Below are positions 44,256 through 55,868 of a DNA stretch of 64,000 nt, piece by piece. Within the stretch, counting starts at the first letter, position 1, and the number at the start of each line of letters is the position of its first letter. The notes beneath the pieces are model-generated. The model was not told where the DNA came from, ran no database searches, and saw only the letters and a list, made by a program, of their open reading frames with translations. The position numbers and the translations under genes were made by a program. This DNA comes from Nannochloris sp. 'desiccata' (lineage: Eukaryota > Chlorophyta > Trebouxiophyceae > Chlorellales > Chlorellaceae), in assembly GCA_019044685.2 (NCBI GenBank), contig JAGTXX020000006.1, forward strand, positions 434,001 through 498,000, read 5' to 3'.

Positions 44256-44659
44256 TCTACAGGGGATGTATTTTAGCTTTAGGTGCTTGGTGATTTTAGC
44301 AACTTCGTATGATAATACTATCAATGAGATTAAAAAGTCAGATGAGATGAAAAGCAAAAGAGCCTTGCTAGGCGATTTTGGGATGTACAACTAAGACTTT
44401 GGACTATGTTGACGTCGCTCGACGAAAAATAAAGAATAATTACTCAAGGACAAAATTTGATCCGCGGGATATTTATTTTTCGAGTAGCGATGAAAAAAGA
44501 ACCAAAGTTCTTGCGATTCTTTATAAGACCAATTTGACAGCCGAAATATATCCTAATTTTCATGTTAAATATAGATTTTGAGCGTTTATCTACTTTAGAA
44601 TTGTATTGAGGGACACATTTACATTGCAATTTGCTCACAAGAGCTTTAAAGAAATAAGT
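44256..44659. other. Divergent promoter region
   Basis: 404 bp between the dehydratase gene (-) and the KEA gene (+); AT-rich. No element named. Confidence 0.45.
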
Positions 44660-47600
44660 ATGGCGCCAGCATTAAATACGGCGCTACTTGTGCAGTCCCA
44701 CACTAAACCACGCAGACTAGGAAATGCCCGCAGTAGCCTCACAACGCCCAGGGTTGGGCTTTCTGTGCATGCGGCCCCCATGGCCGTGAGACTCGGGGTC
44801 CTGCAGAGACAGCAAGTGCTTTGCATGAGTTCTGGAAAGGAAACAAATTCAGAGCAACAAACAAATGGTGCTGCCAATGTATGTTCATTTGATTACTTTT
44901 ATAATTGATGCCTTGATTATTACTTTTCTTGCCGCCCGAGGGCCTTTCCCTTTTTTTTTTCCGCACCGGAACTTACAACGCTCCACTTTATTCATACGAT
45001 TAACAGAGTGCTTCTGAATCTCAATTGGAAATCGAAGAGGAAGTGGAAAATAACCCTGAACTCCACCCTCTCAAAGAAGCCGTTATGAGAGCCCAGCAAC
45101 GCAGGGAAGAAGCAACTGGAATTCGCGAAGCCCTTGAAGCAGAAGCCCAAGAGGTAGCACAGCTCGCCGTCAACGCTGAAACTTCATTAAACAAGCTTAA
45201 AAAACAGCTGGAGGAAGCAACCGCTGACAAAGAGGCTGCCAGAAAACGTTGTGAAGAGTTGAAAGCCGCCATTAGTGACGTACAATCGTTAATAGCAAAA
45301 GCTGGCGTTGATCACTTATCTAAAATTCCTAGTATAGATGAAATTGAAGGGTCTATGGATTTCGCTTCAGGCAGAGTTGGAGATTACGATGGCTCTTCTT
45401 CCTCTGGAGAAGAGACCGAGTCTGAAGAGGGCCAAGAAGAATCTTTAGAAGATTTGTTATGGGGACGTACATCACAATTGCAAGAAGCTGAACGGAAAGT
45501 AAACGAATTACAATCTAAAATTGCTTCTCTCCGGCTTAAAATTCAAACCAGCGAAGAGTCTTTTAAGAAAGCTGACAGCATAGCCGCTGCGGCGATGGAA
45601 GCAGCGGAGGAAGCTGTCCGCAATGAAATGGATTGTATAACTGTAGCGAATGAAACTGAGAGTGCTATGATGAAGGCCATTGAAGATTTGAGGTTCTTGG
45701 ATGATTCTAGTGAGAGAAGAGAAGAAGAATTCGATAAAAAATCGAAAACAGCAGCAGCAGCAGCCAGCGTTGCGTCTCTTGTTAGCATAGACGACGTTGA
45801 AGAAGCTACCGCAGCTGTGAATGCAATCAAATTGAGCGTCAAAGCTGCTGAAGCCTCTGCTGCATCCGAAGCTATCAAGGACAGAGTAGCTAAGGCTGAT
45901 CGCCTCGCTGCAGAAGCGCTTCCTGGGAAAAGTCCAAGCTTATTCCGCCGCGCTCAACACCTTGCTGCCTTCCTTGTGCGTCACAAATATGCTGTCATTG
46001 GTGCTGTAGTTGTCTTCTCCGTCTCTGGCGTTGCTTTATATCAATCCGGGGTCTTTGCTTCCATTGCCGCCCAGGCTCAAGCAGCAGCCGCCACCGCTTC
46101 GAAACTTTGGGCTGTTGCTGCTGAGCTTGTAGGCCGTATTCCTTTGCCCCACATCCACGAAAGTGAAAAGGGTATTTTGGAAACTATCTGGCTGTTATTG
46201 GCATCTGTCCTTACAGTCCCGCTTGTGTGCAAGCTTCCTGGCGGCTCCCCCGTTCTCGGTTTCCTTGCTGGCGGTGCATTAATTGGTCCGTATGCTCTTG
46301 GTATTATTCAGGATGTTGAATCCATCCGCCATTTGGCTGAATTAGGAGTCGTTTTTCTCTTATTCAACATCGGTTTAGAGCTGTCTTTCAATAAATTAGC
46401 GTCTATGGGTAAGATGGTCTTTGGTATGGGTACAGCACAAGTTGTTATCACGCTCGCTGCTGTAGCGTACTCTTCTTTAGCAGTATTAGGTACCGCGTTA
46501 GGTGGACCGGGCGCAATTATCCTTGGAGGTGGTTTGGCATTGTCCACAACTGCTGTCGGTATGCAGGTCCTTCAGGATCGTGGTGAAACCGGTTCTCGCC
46601 ATGGCCGTGCCGCCTTTAGCGTCCTTTTGCTTCAAGATTTGGCTGTGGTTGTGCTTTTGATGCTTATTCCGTTGCTTGCCCCTGGCCCTGACGGTGCGGG
46701 TGCGGCTGCTGGTGCCGCTGGTTTAGTGAAAATCGCAAAAGCCATCGGATTCGCCTCCATTAAAGCTGTGGTCTGTATGGCAGCTATTATTGTCGCTGGA
46801 AGAACACTTTTGCAACCTTTATACCGTCGTGTTGCTGATACAGGCAATGCAGAGACCTTTTCCGCGTTAACTTTGCTTGTTGTTTTGGGCACTTCTCTAA
46901 TCACACAAGTCGCTGGGCTGTCTTTAGCGCTTGGTGCCTTCTTAGCTGGGTTATTACTCGCAGAGACAGAGTATCATATTCAGGTAGAGAGTGATATTGG
47001 CCCTTATAAAGGTCTTTTAATGGGTCTTTTCTTCATGACCGTAGGCATGGAAATTTCCGTCGGCCTCCTTTTTGCCAAATGGAAGACTGTATTAGCTGCA
47101 CTGACCTTGTTAATTACTGGTAAAGTAGCTATTATGGCTACGGTCGGTCAAGCCTTTGGATTATCTTTGGTGCAATCGCTTCGTTCTGGATTGTTACTCT
47201 CTCCAGGAGGTGAATTTGCCTTTGTCCTTTTTGGCGAGGCGGTCTCTCGAGGCATCATGGGTGCCGGTTTAGCTAAAGAACTCTACCTAATTGTCGCTTT
47301 ATCTATGGCGTTGACACCCTACTTGGCAGCGTTTGGTGGTAAAATCGGCCGTTTGCTGGAAAGAAATGACATGAAGGCGTTATCCCCGAAAGAAAGTGAG
47401 ACTTCTGGTCTCAGCGGGCATGTCATGATTTTAGGATTTGGACGGGTTGGTCAGCTCATCGCCCAGATGTTATCTGAAGAGTTGATTCCATTCGTTGCAT
47501 TGGATACCTCTGCTGGAAGAGTGCAAGACGGCAAGGGCAGTGATTTACCTGTCTACTTTGGAGACGCTGGTAGCCCAGCAGTCTTGCACAGCATTGGCGC

Positions 47601-48036
47601 TGAGCGTGCTGCCTGTGCGGTGATTACTTTGGACACCCCTGGTGCAAATTACCGTTCAGTATGGGCTATGCACAAGCATTTCCCTACTGTCAAGACCTTT
47701 GTTCGTGCACACGACATCGAGGCTGGTGTAATGTTAGAAAGAGCCGGCGCCACAGCTGTGGTGCCCGAAGTTCTCGAGCCTAGTTTACAGTTGGCAGCTG
47801 CAGTGTTGTCTGAGCTCAACGTACCTGAAGATGAAGTGGCGGACACTATCCGCGCTTTCAGAAAAACCCATTTAAGTGAATTGCAGATGTTGGCCCAGAT
47901 CAGCGGCAGCAGCTTAGGCTACGGCGGCAAGGCCGAGGGTAAGGCAGTGGATAGCGATGGTGAAGATAGCAGCGAAGAAGATGATGTCGTTGATATTGAT
48001 ATGCTCTCTATTGGAGAGACTCCAGCTCCTGCTTAG
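44660..48036 (+). CDS. KEA: KEA1/KEA2-type chloroplast K+/H+ antiporter
   Basis: CPA2-family cation/proton exchanger of the chloroplast inner envelope, controlling stromal pH and osmotic balance. Exons 44660-44878 and 45007-48036 (phase 0) give 1082 aa. Residues 1-60 are a basic, Ser/Thr-rich transit peptide. A long acidic coiled coil follows (about residues 75-310), then a first hydrophobic helix near 400 (YAVIGAVVVFSVSGVALY) and the ~12-helix exchanger domain (about 455-830) with KLPGGSPVLGFLAGGALIGP and the Gln-Asp pair in LLLQDLAVV. A TrkA-N (KTN/RCK) domain starts near 875 (VMILGFGRVGQLIAQML) with the GxGxxG-like nucleotide site. The long N-terminal coiled coil marks KEA1/2 rather than KEA3. 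Acidic C-terminal tail. Confidence 0.94.
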
Positions 48037-48413
48037 AAAAAATATAATAAATATCTTGACTTGAGAAATTATCTATTACTGAATTCGTAGTTCGTTCTCC
48101 TTCTCTTTTATTTTTTGTTTTGAAATATTACTTTACACACCTTTAGATTGGCGCGGCCGAGACACATTCCAAGTGTTGTTTTGGATTCTTGTGGAGACTC
48201 TCCTGTAGTTTGGAAATATGCAAGTTTTCAGCGTCGTTACATGGTTTTTAGGGAGCTGAATGCTATTCAAATTGGCCAAAACTGGCTGGGACATTGGCTA
48301 ATTTTTTGAAAGAAAGTGTGAAAATCATAAGTTAACCTCTGACGCTATTCACCAACCAAAGAATAAAAATTTATCCGTACATGCAGACTTGAACAGTAGT
48401 TAAAAAGAAATAA
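48037..48413. other. Intergenic between convergent genes
   Basis: 3' flanks of KEA and EMC8/9, AT-rich. No gene or repeat recognised. Confidence 0.5.
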
Positions 48414-49181
48414 CTAATCTAAAAGCCCTTTATTCAACCAATCTAGGCATATATTTTCCAGATGGTCTTCAAAATCAATCAATTTTCTGTGACGCCCTTC
48501 CTCCAGATATGCCGTCAGCAGATCAGCCACCCCACCTGTTGGACAGGTAAAGGCCGCTTCAGAGCCAGTGGTAGGAGCGTGAAGCCATCCTCGCGTTGCG
48601 TCTTTGTGTAAAAGCTTTAAAGGAGGGGAAGAAGAGCTGTCTTTAATAAGACTCTCGACTGCCTTGGCGTCCATCTGGAGAAAGAAGAATTGAATAAAAA
48701 TATAAAATAAATGAGCAATATTGTAGGGAAAACGAAGAAAATTGGATTCTAGCGCTATTTAAGAGTGAAGGTACATCATAATTTATGTTCTTACCACGAG
48801 AACTATGCTACTGGGAAAGATTGTTTCTATTTTGTTTGCCACTTTACGGCCGACGTCACCCAAGTCACTATCTTCCAACCTTTCATTACATTGATAATAT
48901 CCTACAATCTTGAGCTTCTTCTCCCTTTTGCAGTGTTCTTGAAGCTGAATCAATGCGGTCTCAAGGGGTAGTGTGAGGGTGAGGAAGTTGTGTGCTACTG
49001 GAACTGCGTCGTAGATGTGGAGCAGACGACTAGAGCCTGTAGACGATGATGATGTTTGGCCCGCCGTGGCAGACGTTTCTTCACCTAGTAAAAATCCACT
49101 GACTGAAGTTGTGGGGAATTTGAGCGAATGCAGCAAGATTTTTAATAAAGCTGATCGATCAAGAGAATACTGGCGAGACAT
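48414..49181 (-). CDS. EMC8: ER membrane protein complex subunit 8/9
   Basis: Cytosolic subunit of the EMC insertase, which puts tail-anchored and multipass proteins into the ER membrane. Exons 49181-48795 and 48674-48414 (phase 0; intron gtaaga...ctccag) give 215 aa. The MPN-like fold shows ALLKILLHSLKFPTTSVSGFLLG, the VPVAHNFLTLTLPLETAL segment and IVGYYQCNERLEDSDL, all matching plant EMC8/9, and the C-terminal half ends IDFEDHLENICLDWLNKGLL, the family tail. The JAMM metal residues are absent, as usual in this inactive family. A Ser/Thr/Gly insertion (TSATAGQTSSSSTGSS) extends a loop. Confidence 0.92.
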
Positions 49182-49579
49182 CGGAGCAAGCTCGTCTATG
49201 CTTTCTTGTAATCATGCAAATTTTTCAATACAAATAGTAACCATTGGCTTCATCGGGTGCATTTCCCCCCTTTCAGAGGCAACTTGAAAAACTTCAAAAT
49301 TTTGAAGGTGTTCGCTCTGGAGTCAATTAAGGCCGAGTTCAATCAATTTGACATTTTCCGAAATACACCTATTTAATTAATCTTCTCAAAAGTCTGCAAC
49401 TTCGGATACTTGCCTTAACTACGACTGAATTACGTTCGATCGTGAATCAAATAACCACTTTTCAGAGCTGTTTTTCTCTTGAAGTGCACCATTTCTCTAC
49501 CCACTTAGTTCCCATATATCATAGTGACAATTCATAACCCTGAATTCGACTCAGGCTTTGACTTTCGGATGGATTAATC
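49182..49579. other. Divergent promoter region
   Basis: 398 bp between EMC8/9 (-) and the first BAH-PHD gene (+). Nothing specific seen. Confidence 0.45.
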
Positions 49580-50398
49580 ATGCCCCAAAGTTTTCATCGC
49601 CGGGAAGACGGCACCGTCTTTAGAGGCAAGAAGAATCCAAATTCTTTAGTCGGCTCGCTGCGTATGAAAGGAATTTATCATTAACTGCATATTTTATCTG
49701 ACTTGGTCTTTGTTCCCTTGTGTATTTGTAGTTGGCGATACAATATTAGTGAATTCCGAAGGCGGTACCGACTTTGTAAGTCTAGATTTCCTTTTTGACT
49801 AGTTCCTGATCTGCCCTCCACTTCAAACTGATGTCTAGCTTCCCTTCCCACAAACACAAAATAGTAACCTTTCTTGTGCCTCCTGTTGTATTTGAACTTG
49901 TGGCAGATTGCAGAAATTAAAGAAATAAAAGAGAGAAAAAAAAGTGATGACGGGGACATGAAATTATGGGTAGCATGGTTTTATCGACCAGAAGAAGCCG
50001 TAGGAGGTCGAAAAATGTTCCATGGAAGCAGAGAATTATTTAGATCGAATCATCATGATGAAATATATGCGGGTACAATAACGAGAAAATGCCAGGTGTT
50101 AACCCTAGATGCGTATCAAGCGTTACCGAGACCTATTAAGGAAGACGTTTATTTTTCGAGAGTTTTTTATTCAGCTCAAACGCAGAAGTTTAAGCCTCCT
50201 CGCTGGACGACGTATTGTACGTGCAAGATGCCGTATAATCCTGATTTAGATATGGTGCAGTGCTCCTTTTGCAGAGAATATTTTCATGTTCATTGTTTAC
50301 AGTCGGCTGGGCACTTGCCGCCTGGGCCCCCGCCAGATGTTTTTGATTGCCACCAGTGCAAAGGAGGGTGGAAAGAAAGCGGCGCTGCGGCGCAGTGA
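49580..50398 (+). CDS. BAH-PHD chromatin reader, copy 1 (EBS/SHL-like)
   Basis: Small nuclear reader with a BAH domain followed by a PHD finger, the layout of Arabidopsis EBS and SHL, which bind H3K27me3 and H3K4me2/3. Exons 49580-49661, 49732-49775 and 49907-50398 give 205 aa, slightly short. BAH: LGDTILVNSEGG, IAEIKEIKERKK, VAWFYRPEEAVGGRKMFHG, ELFRSNHHDEIYAGTI. PHD: YCTCKMPYNPDLDMVQCSFC, EYFHVHCL, FDCHQC, a complete C4HC3 ligand set. The N-terminus (MPQSFHRREDGTVFRGKK) is basic. The donor of exon 1 (CTGC|gtatga) is chosen for phase and for the LGDTILV join, so the first junction is less certain. The next gene is a tandem relative. Confidence 0.83.
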
Positions 50399-50633
50399 TG
50401 ATTATATATAGTGACGTTGACATGCAGAACGAATGTAAATTAATTAAGGTATCCTAAACATCTAGATAGAGGCTAGGTTGGGCCGTTTCCTTTGATTTGA
50501 GGTGTCATCCGGAGGGCTTTGATTTGAATGTTAAAAAAGAGACCAGTACCTGAGGATAAAATTGTTTCAAACCAATTTTAAAAAAGGTGCATATAAGATT
50601 TGTAATACACCAATCTACCGGTAAGCCGGCGCA

Positions 50634-51683
50634 ATGCCAAAGGCAAGCATCGTCAAGGACGGGGTTGAGTTGAAAATTGGTGATCAAGTATTGTTAAGAC
50701 AAGGTGGAGCAGAAGAATTACCATATGTCGCCCGCATAGATAAAGTAGGAAACAAAGATAGAAAGTCTGGTTACGAGCTTAACGTCACTTGGTATTATAG
50801 GCCTGAAGATGTTGGCCGAAGAGTAAGTTTATTGCAAATTGTTGTTGATTTTCTCTCTCTTCTTCCTTGCAGCCTGGGATGATACAATACACCTGCTACT
50901 TCTACTGATGCTAAGCAAGAGAATGCGGCTACGGTCCTTATCTCACTAATGCGCTTGTTCTATCAAACTTTTTCTCCTTGCAGCAATATCACGGCGAACG
51001 GGAATTATTCATGTCTGATCACAAAGACACAGTTCATTCTGCCTGTATCCTATCTAAGTGCACAGTCTGGTCTATAGACGATTATAGAGTAGGTTATTAA
51101 TAAAATCATTCTAGTACATTGCGATCATGATCTCATAGTATTCTATCTAATATAATTTGAAGATTATTATTCCCCGACACCTCACCCACCTTTTTTACAA
51201 TTTTACCTGCAGGAACTTGAAATTGTGACGAGTACTGATTTCTTCTGGCGCTACACGTACCACACAGCAACACGGCGATTCTCTCCTGAACAAGTTCCGG
51301 TCTACTGCAGCTGTGAACTCCCAGAAAATCCAGACTTTTTCATGGCGGAGTGCGATATGTGTTTACGATGGTTTCATCCGCACCCTTGTGAAGGAGTAGA
51401 TCCCGCAGAAGTGCAAGCAACAGGGAAGTTTTCATGTAGAAAATGTAGACAAACACATGCTGCACAAGCAGCAGTGAAAAATATTGGTGCTGGGCTAGAG
51501 ATACCGCCACCACGGGCTGTAGAAATCCAGCAGGGAGTGGGAGGCGGCACTGCGGGAACGGGGGCGGGGATCTTGAAGGCCGCACCGACTGCGCAAGTTA
51601 ATGGTAATGGACAGCCTCCAGCACTTACTGCAGCGCAATTGCAAGTGTGGGCGAATGGGAAGAGCATGGTTCCTGGGAGATAA
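50634..51683 (+). CDS. BAH-PHD chromatin reader, copy 2 (EBS/SHL-like)
   Basis: Same domain order as its neighbour 236 bp upstream. Exons 50634-50822, 50984-51088 and 51213-51683 (all phase 0) give 254 aa. BAH: LKIGDQVLLRQGG, LPYVARIDKVGN, VTWYYRPEDVGRR, YHGERELFMSDHKDTV. PHD: YCSCELPENPDFFMAECDMC, WFHPHPCEGV, FSCRKCR; the His-Cys step reads HPHPC, one residue longer than the usual HxxC, so the ligand pair is altered or the second His is used. A Gly/Ala/Pro-rich tail of ~80 residues follows the finger, absent from copy 1. Intron positions within the BAH domain differ partly from copy 1, so the duplication is old. Confidence 0.88.
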
Positions 51684-52293
51684 CGCTGCTTTTTATTTTA
51701 TTTTTTAAGTTTAAAGAAAGTTGTATTGAGTTTTGACTTTTCTTTTGAATTTCATTTTGACAGCCAAATATTTTTTTCTAGTTGCCACCGTGCCTTTCAA
51801 TATTTACATTAACTCGTTTCGCATTTTTTTTTCCTTGTTTCTCCAATGAATAATGAAGTTCTTCTATGTAGTTTAGTTTATCATACAGAGTGAGCTTACA
51901 AGAAGCAGCTTCCTGTAGATTGACGCAGCAAGCTGCGTAGGTTGTGTAATATATTTTCTGTTCGACTGGATTTTCTACTCCAAAACTCGCTCCTAGTGTA
52001 GGTGAGATAGTGGTTACAGAATAATATGGCAATTAAATAGCAGGAGTAGTGGGAATGTACCTACAAAGTAGTATGGGAGGAGGTAAGGGCCAATTCCATT
52101 TTAGTAAGCGCAATGTTTTGATACGTCTATTTACATACATGTTCTCTGTATTTTTTAGTGCATCAGGTAGCCAGTTTCCTCGACTGCAGTAGTAGGAACT
52201 TTATCTTTTAAAAACAAAAATAATATCGATACATATCACATTTTATTTTTAAGAATAGAACAAAAGTCAAAAAGATCTCTCTCCTGTCTCCAG
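51684..52293. other. Intergenic between convergent genes
   Basis: 3' flanks of BAH-PHD copy 2 (+) and TrpD (-). An 84-codon minus-strand frame (51778-52032) begins without ATG and matches nothing I know. Confidence 0.45.
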
Positions 52294-53587
52294 TTACAAT
52301 CCTTGGTTTTGAGCCGCAGCACTCACTTCAATCCATTTCCTCATAGTATCCGCAGATTTCCCACTGCGCTGCGCTTCCTGCGCCATCATAACCCCTTCTT
52401 TTGCATCTTTCGCCACATTCGCAGCAGCAAGCGCCACACCCGCATTTAAATTCAGCGCATCCGCCACAGCCCCTCTCTGCCCCCCAAACGCATCCATTAA
52501 TATCTTGGCATTCAATTCCGCATCCCCTCCAGCGAGATCTTCTACAGTACAGCGTGGAATACCCAAATCTTTAGGCTCTATTTGATAATTTCTCCTGGCA
52601 ATTCCCTCCGAAATTTCCACAACGTCGGCAGGACCCATTGGCGTCAGCTCATCCAGCCCCATTGAATGCACCACAAGAGCCTTTTTAACTCCTAATTCTT
52701 GTAATGCATCAGCCATGAGATTGCTAACAGAGGTAGAGTAGACGCCAATTAAGCCGTATGCAGCGTCGGCGGGGTTTAACAAGGGGCCAAGCATGTTGAA
52801 AGCCGTACGAACCTTGAGAGCTTTGCGAACAGGGGAGATCGCCTTCATTGCTGGATGGAAATTGGGGGCAAACATAAACCCTACACCTGCTTCATCAATG
52901 CATTTTGTTACCCCCGCAGCGCCAAGGTCAACGGAAATGCCCAGGGCTTCAAGGACGTCTGCACTGCCGCAAAGAGAAGACACTGAGCGACTGCCGTGTT
53001 TGGCAACTTTTGCCCCTGCTGCTGCTGCGATGACGGTCGCTCCAGTTGAGATGTTGACCGAACCGATTCCGTCCCCACCGGTGCCTACAATATCCAGTAC
53101 GGGGTATGCGGTTTTGACTGGGACGCCCAGAGCCTTCATAGCGTTGGCAAGACCAGCAATCTCCTCGGCTGTCTCCCCTTTAGCTCGTAAGAGAACTAAA
53201 AATGCTGCCATCTGGGCAGGTTCTGCTCCTGCAACTAAAGCTTGAAGTGCAGCATTGGACTCGGCTCCGGATAAGTTTTCACCAGCCATTAACCGCTCAA
53301 TAACCTGCATAGAATAGAAGTTGTGTGAGATTGCATTGTGCCACCCAACGGTGAGAGATTTATGAGATCACATAGGAATTGGGGAAAAGTGTGTAATTTT
53401 AGCAGCTGTTTGTCTGTAGAGACTAAAATAAACTTACATTCTTGAGATTAGTTTGCCCTGCTGCAGGGCTGCTGCTTCGAGCAAGACACAGCCTTGCTGG
53501 TCTGGCATGGCGTTCAAGTGCAGATGGCAAGGCAATGTTTCTAGGAGCAGCCCGAACGCTCCCTCGTGAGTAGACATGAGCCTTCAT
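52294..53587 (-). CDS. TRPD: Anthranilate phosphoribosyltransferase (plastid)
   Basis: Second committed step of tryptophan synthesis: joins anthranilate and PRPP. Exons 53587-53438 and 53304-52294 (phase 0; intron gtaagt...tatgcag) give 386 aa. Exon 1 encodes exactly a transit peptide (MKAHVYSRGSVRAAPRNIAL ...), exon 2 the enzyme. Motifs: PRPP loop DIVGTGGDG, NISTGATVIAAAAG, KHGSRSVSSLCGSADVLEALG, FAPNFHPAMKAISPVRK and RTAFNMLGPLLNP. All are intact. Shares a short divergent promoter with the Sec14-like gene. Confidence 0.95.
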
Positions 53588-53817
53588 TGTTGGTACTAGA
53601 ATGTGAACTTTGTGTTTTTAAAGGCTGTTGTCGTTGGATCAAGACATATATTCTTCTTTCAAGCACCACGTTGAGATTTTCCAGCTGAAGTTACTAACTT
53701 TATCCTGCCAATCAGCGAATGAAACTTCTATTTCACAACTTATTCTTCTTAAGAGGACTGTGACCAATGCAGGCAGGGCGTTGCGCACCCCCTGTGGTGC
53801 TTTGCACTGTAGCTGAC
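53588..53817. promoter_or_regulatory. Shared ~230-bp divergent promoter (TRPD / Sec14-like)
   Basis: Short spacer between opposed start codons; if the Sec14-like gene starts at the upstream ATG (53767) it is only 179 bp. No element named; inferred from spacing. Confidence 0.4.
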
Positions 53818-54944
53818 ATGCAAATTAGACATACTCAAAGAACACCTTCAATTCATCACGCATTGCACTTCAAACCTGCCCAATATGCCACATTGCGACC
53901 TAGATTGGCTAGAAATCTTAGCAGGGCACCTTCACGCCTTGTTCCCGTCAGAGCAAAGGCCTCTTCTGACGCGCTCGCTGGCCTCCGCATTCTGGAGTGG
54001 ACAGGCAGCCCTAGTGAAGTCCAGGTATGCTGCTGCATTTCTAAAATTCTAATGTCTAGACAACATTTTCGGTATAGTTAGACAATGTGTACGAATTTAT
54101 TATTAATTATAATCAAATGAGCTAACTTTTCTATCCTGTATCGGCGACGTGATCATCAATTAATTTACAGGCGTTGGACCAAGTTCGTGAGAAGATGGCT
54201 GCCTCCCCTTACTCTGAACAAATAACTGAAGACCAGATGCGTTGGTTCTTATTGGATCGTAAATTTGATGTGGAAGCCACTGTGGATAAGTTGATAAAAA
54301 TGCTTCGGTGGAGAAGAGAATTTGGGTGAGTTTAAAAGGATTATTGATTCTTTTTCCCTTCGAGCTAAACGAATACATATCAATTCACGCACGCAATATT
54401 GACACTGTTTTAAATTCCAATTTTCGTCAAATGGTGCAGTGCTGATGAGCTGAAGACAACAGATGTCGCGAAAGAAGCAGCCACAGGCAAAGCATACCTC
54501 CACACAACGCTCGACATTCAAAACCGCCCCGTCATCATTGTGCGTGCCGCCAAGCACGTCAACGGCGCTGCCCCTCTATTAGAAAGCCAAAAACTGTGCG
54601 TACACACATTAGATCGGGCTATGGAACGCCTCCCAGAAACTGGACAGGAGACAATTCTCGGCATATTTGACTTAAGAGGCTTTACTTCGAAAAATGCCGA
54701 TCTCGGTTTTATTAGATTCATGGTAGATGTATTTTTCACTTTTTACCCAAAACGTCTTAGTCAAGTGCTATTTGTGGATGCACCATGGATATTTATGGCC
54801 AGTTGGAGTGTATTCAAAACCTGGCTTAGCAAGTATCAAGCCTTGGTGAGGTTTGTCAGTGCGGAACAAGTCAGAAAAGAATATTTTACTTCAGAGACGG
54901 TGCCTGATGATTTTGCTGATGAAGGGTTCCCACGAAAGAAATGA
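53818..54944 (+). CDS. CRAL-TRIO (Sec14-like) lipid-transfer protein, probably plastid-targeted
   Basis: Binds and moves hydrophobic ligands such as phosphoinositides or tocopherol-like lipids. Exons 53818-54024, 54171-54325 and 54440-54944 give 288 aa. The first ~55 residues are basic and Ser/Pro-rich with no acids (MQIRHTQRTPSIHHAL), a transit-peptide-like segment. The CRAL-TRIO N-terminal helix appears as QMRWFLLDRKFDVEATVDKL with LRWRREFG; the lipid-binding domain shows RPVIIVRAAKH, ILGIFDLRGFTSKNADLGFI, FYPKRLSQVLFVDAPWIF and VRFVS. An in-frame ATG at 53767 would add 17 residues; I chose 53818 for its better -3 purine. Ligand unknown. Confidence 0.87.
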
Positions 54945-55218
54945 GCTATGTTTAAAATATATGTGTATTGATGAGATGCTTGCTTTGAAAGCATTGGTAT
55001 TGAGAGAGAATTAGAGCAGCATCATTTGAAGGTGCGGGCAAGCTCACATCTCTCGAATAAGTTTTTTTTGTTAAGAATTATTATCCAAATGGGGAATTTC
55101 CCTATACAATTTTTTGTAATAGTATTACGAAAGACACTGTTTATGTGTGAAATGCAGCCGATTAGCGGTATCTAAAGTTACAAAAGATTTATTATAACAT
55201 CTAAAGAGAATAAAAAAT

Positions 55219-55868
55219 CTATCTCAAGCGACGGGCTTCGCGCTCAGACTCCATAAGAGTGAGGATATCACCCTCACGGACAGGGCCTTTAACGTTACGC
55301 ATGATAAGACGGTTCTGGTCATCCAAGAACTTAACGCGGACCTGTGTAACCTGTCCACGACTGCCAGTGCGGCCGATGACCTTCATCACTATAGCAAGCT
55401 TGATGGGGGTATCCTGCAATGAGTTTGAAAATGATTATAGGTCAATAATATGTTCAATAAAGTAGCCTAGAGTAGCATTGATTCCATAAGCTGAACACCA
55501 GCAGTATAAAATTTGAAGCCGAAATTTTAGTGAAAGCCTGAAAGAAAATGCTGGCAAGCGCTTCTTATAGGACACTGGCTATTGTTATGGAAACAGAACA
55601 TTGATAGTCTCAATTCTGATCAGCAATAACATGCCATCTCTGGAAAAAGCTGGCCTGCCACCAAATTCCAAGCCTCTAGAGGCAAACATTATGTATGCTG
55701 GGCAGTCTATTAGAGCATTCATGGCTGATATATTACTTGGCTACCACAAAAGTAATAATTTCCAAAGTAACATGCTGCAGTTAATCTCTCCAAGCTGTCA
55801 AATGTTCGCCTCCGCCCTTCAATCATCAATTTCATTTCAACCCTGTTCGTCTCCTTTCTACTCACCAT
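55219..55868 (-). CDS. RPS28: Ribosomal protein eS28 (RPS28)
   Basis: Small-subunit ribosomal protein near the mRNA exit. Coding sequence is the start codon alone in exon 1 (55868-55866) plus exon 2 (55413-55219), giving 65 aa: [18 protein letters not shown], then [30 protein letters not shown] and the invariant end [10 protein letters not shown]. Exon 2 has no ATG before the conserved core. The only good fit upstream is ATG|gtgagt at 55868, which yields the family N-terminus Met-Asp-Thr. The 452-nt intron is among the longest in the window. Human RPS28 has 69 residues. Confidence 0.9.

Noticed and set aside
51778..52032. Minus-strand 84-codon frame between BAH-PHD copy 2 and TRPD
   Set aside because: No ATG start, no family resemblance, and it lies in the 3' flanks of two convergent genes; no convincing upstream exon found.
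55414..55865. Possible C/D snoRNA in the RPS28 intron (TTGATGA and CTGA motifs)
   Set aside because: Box C lacks the leading purine and the boxes lie about 200 nt apart, too far for a standard C/D snoRNA; no terminal stem seen.
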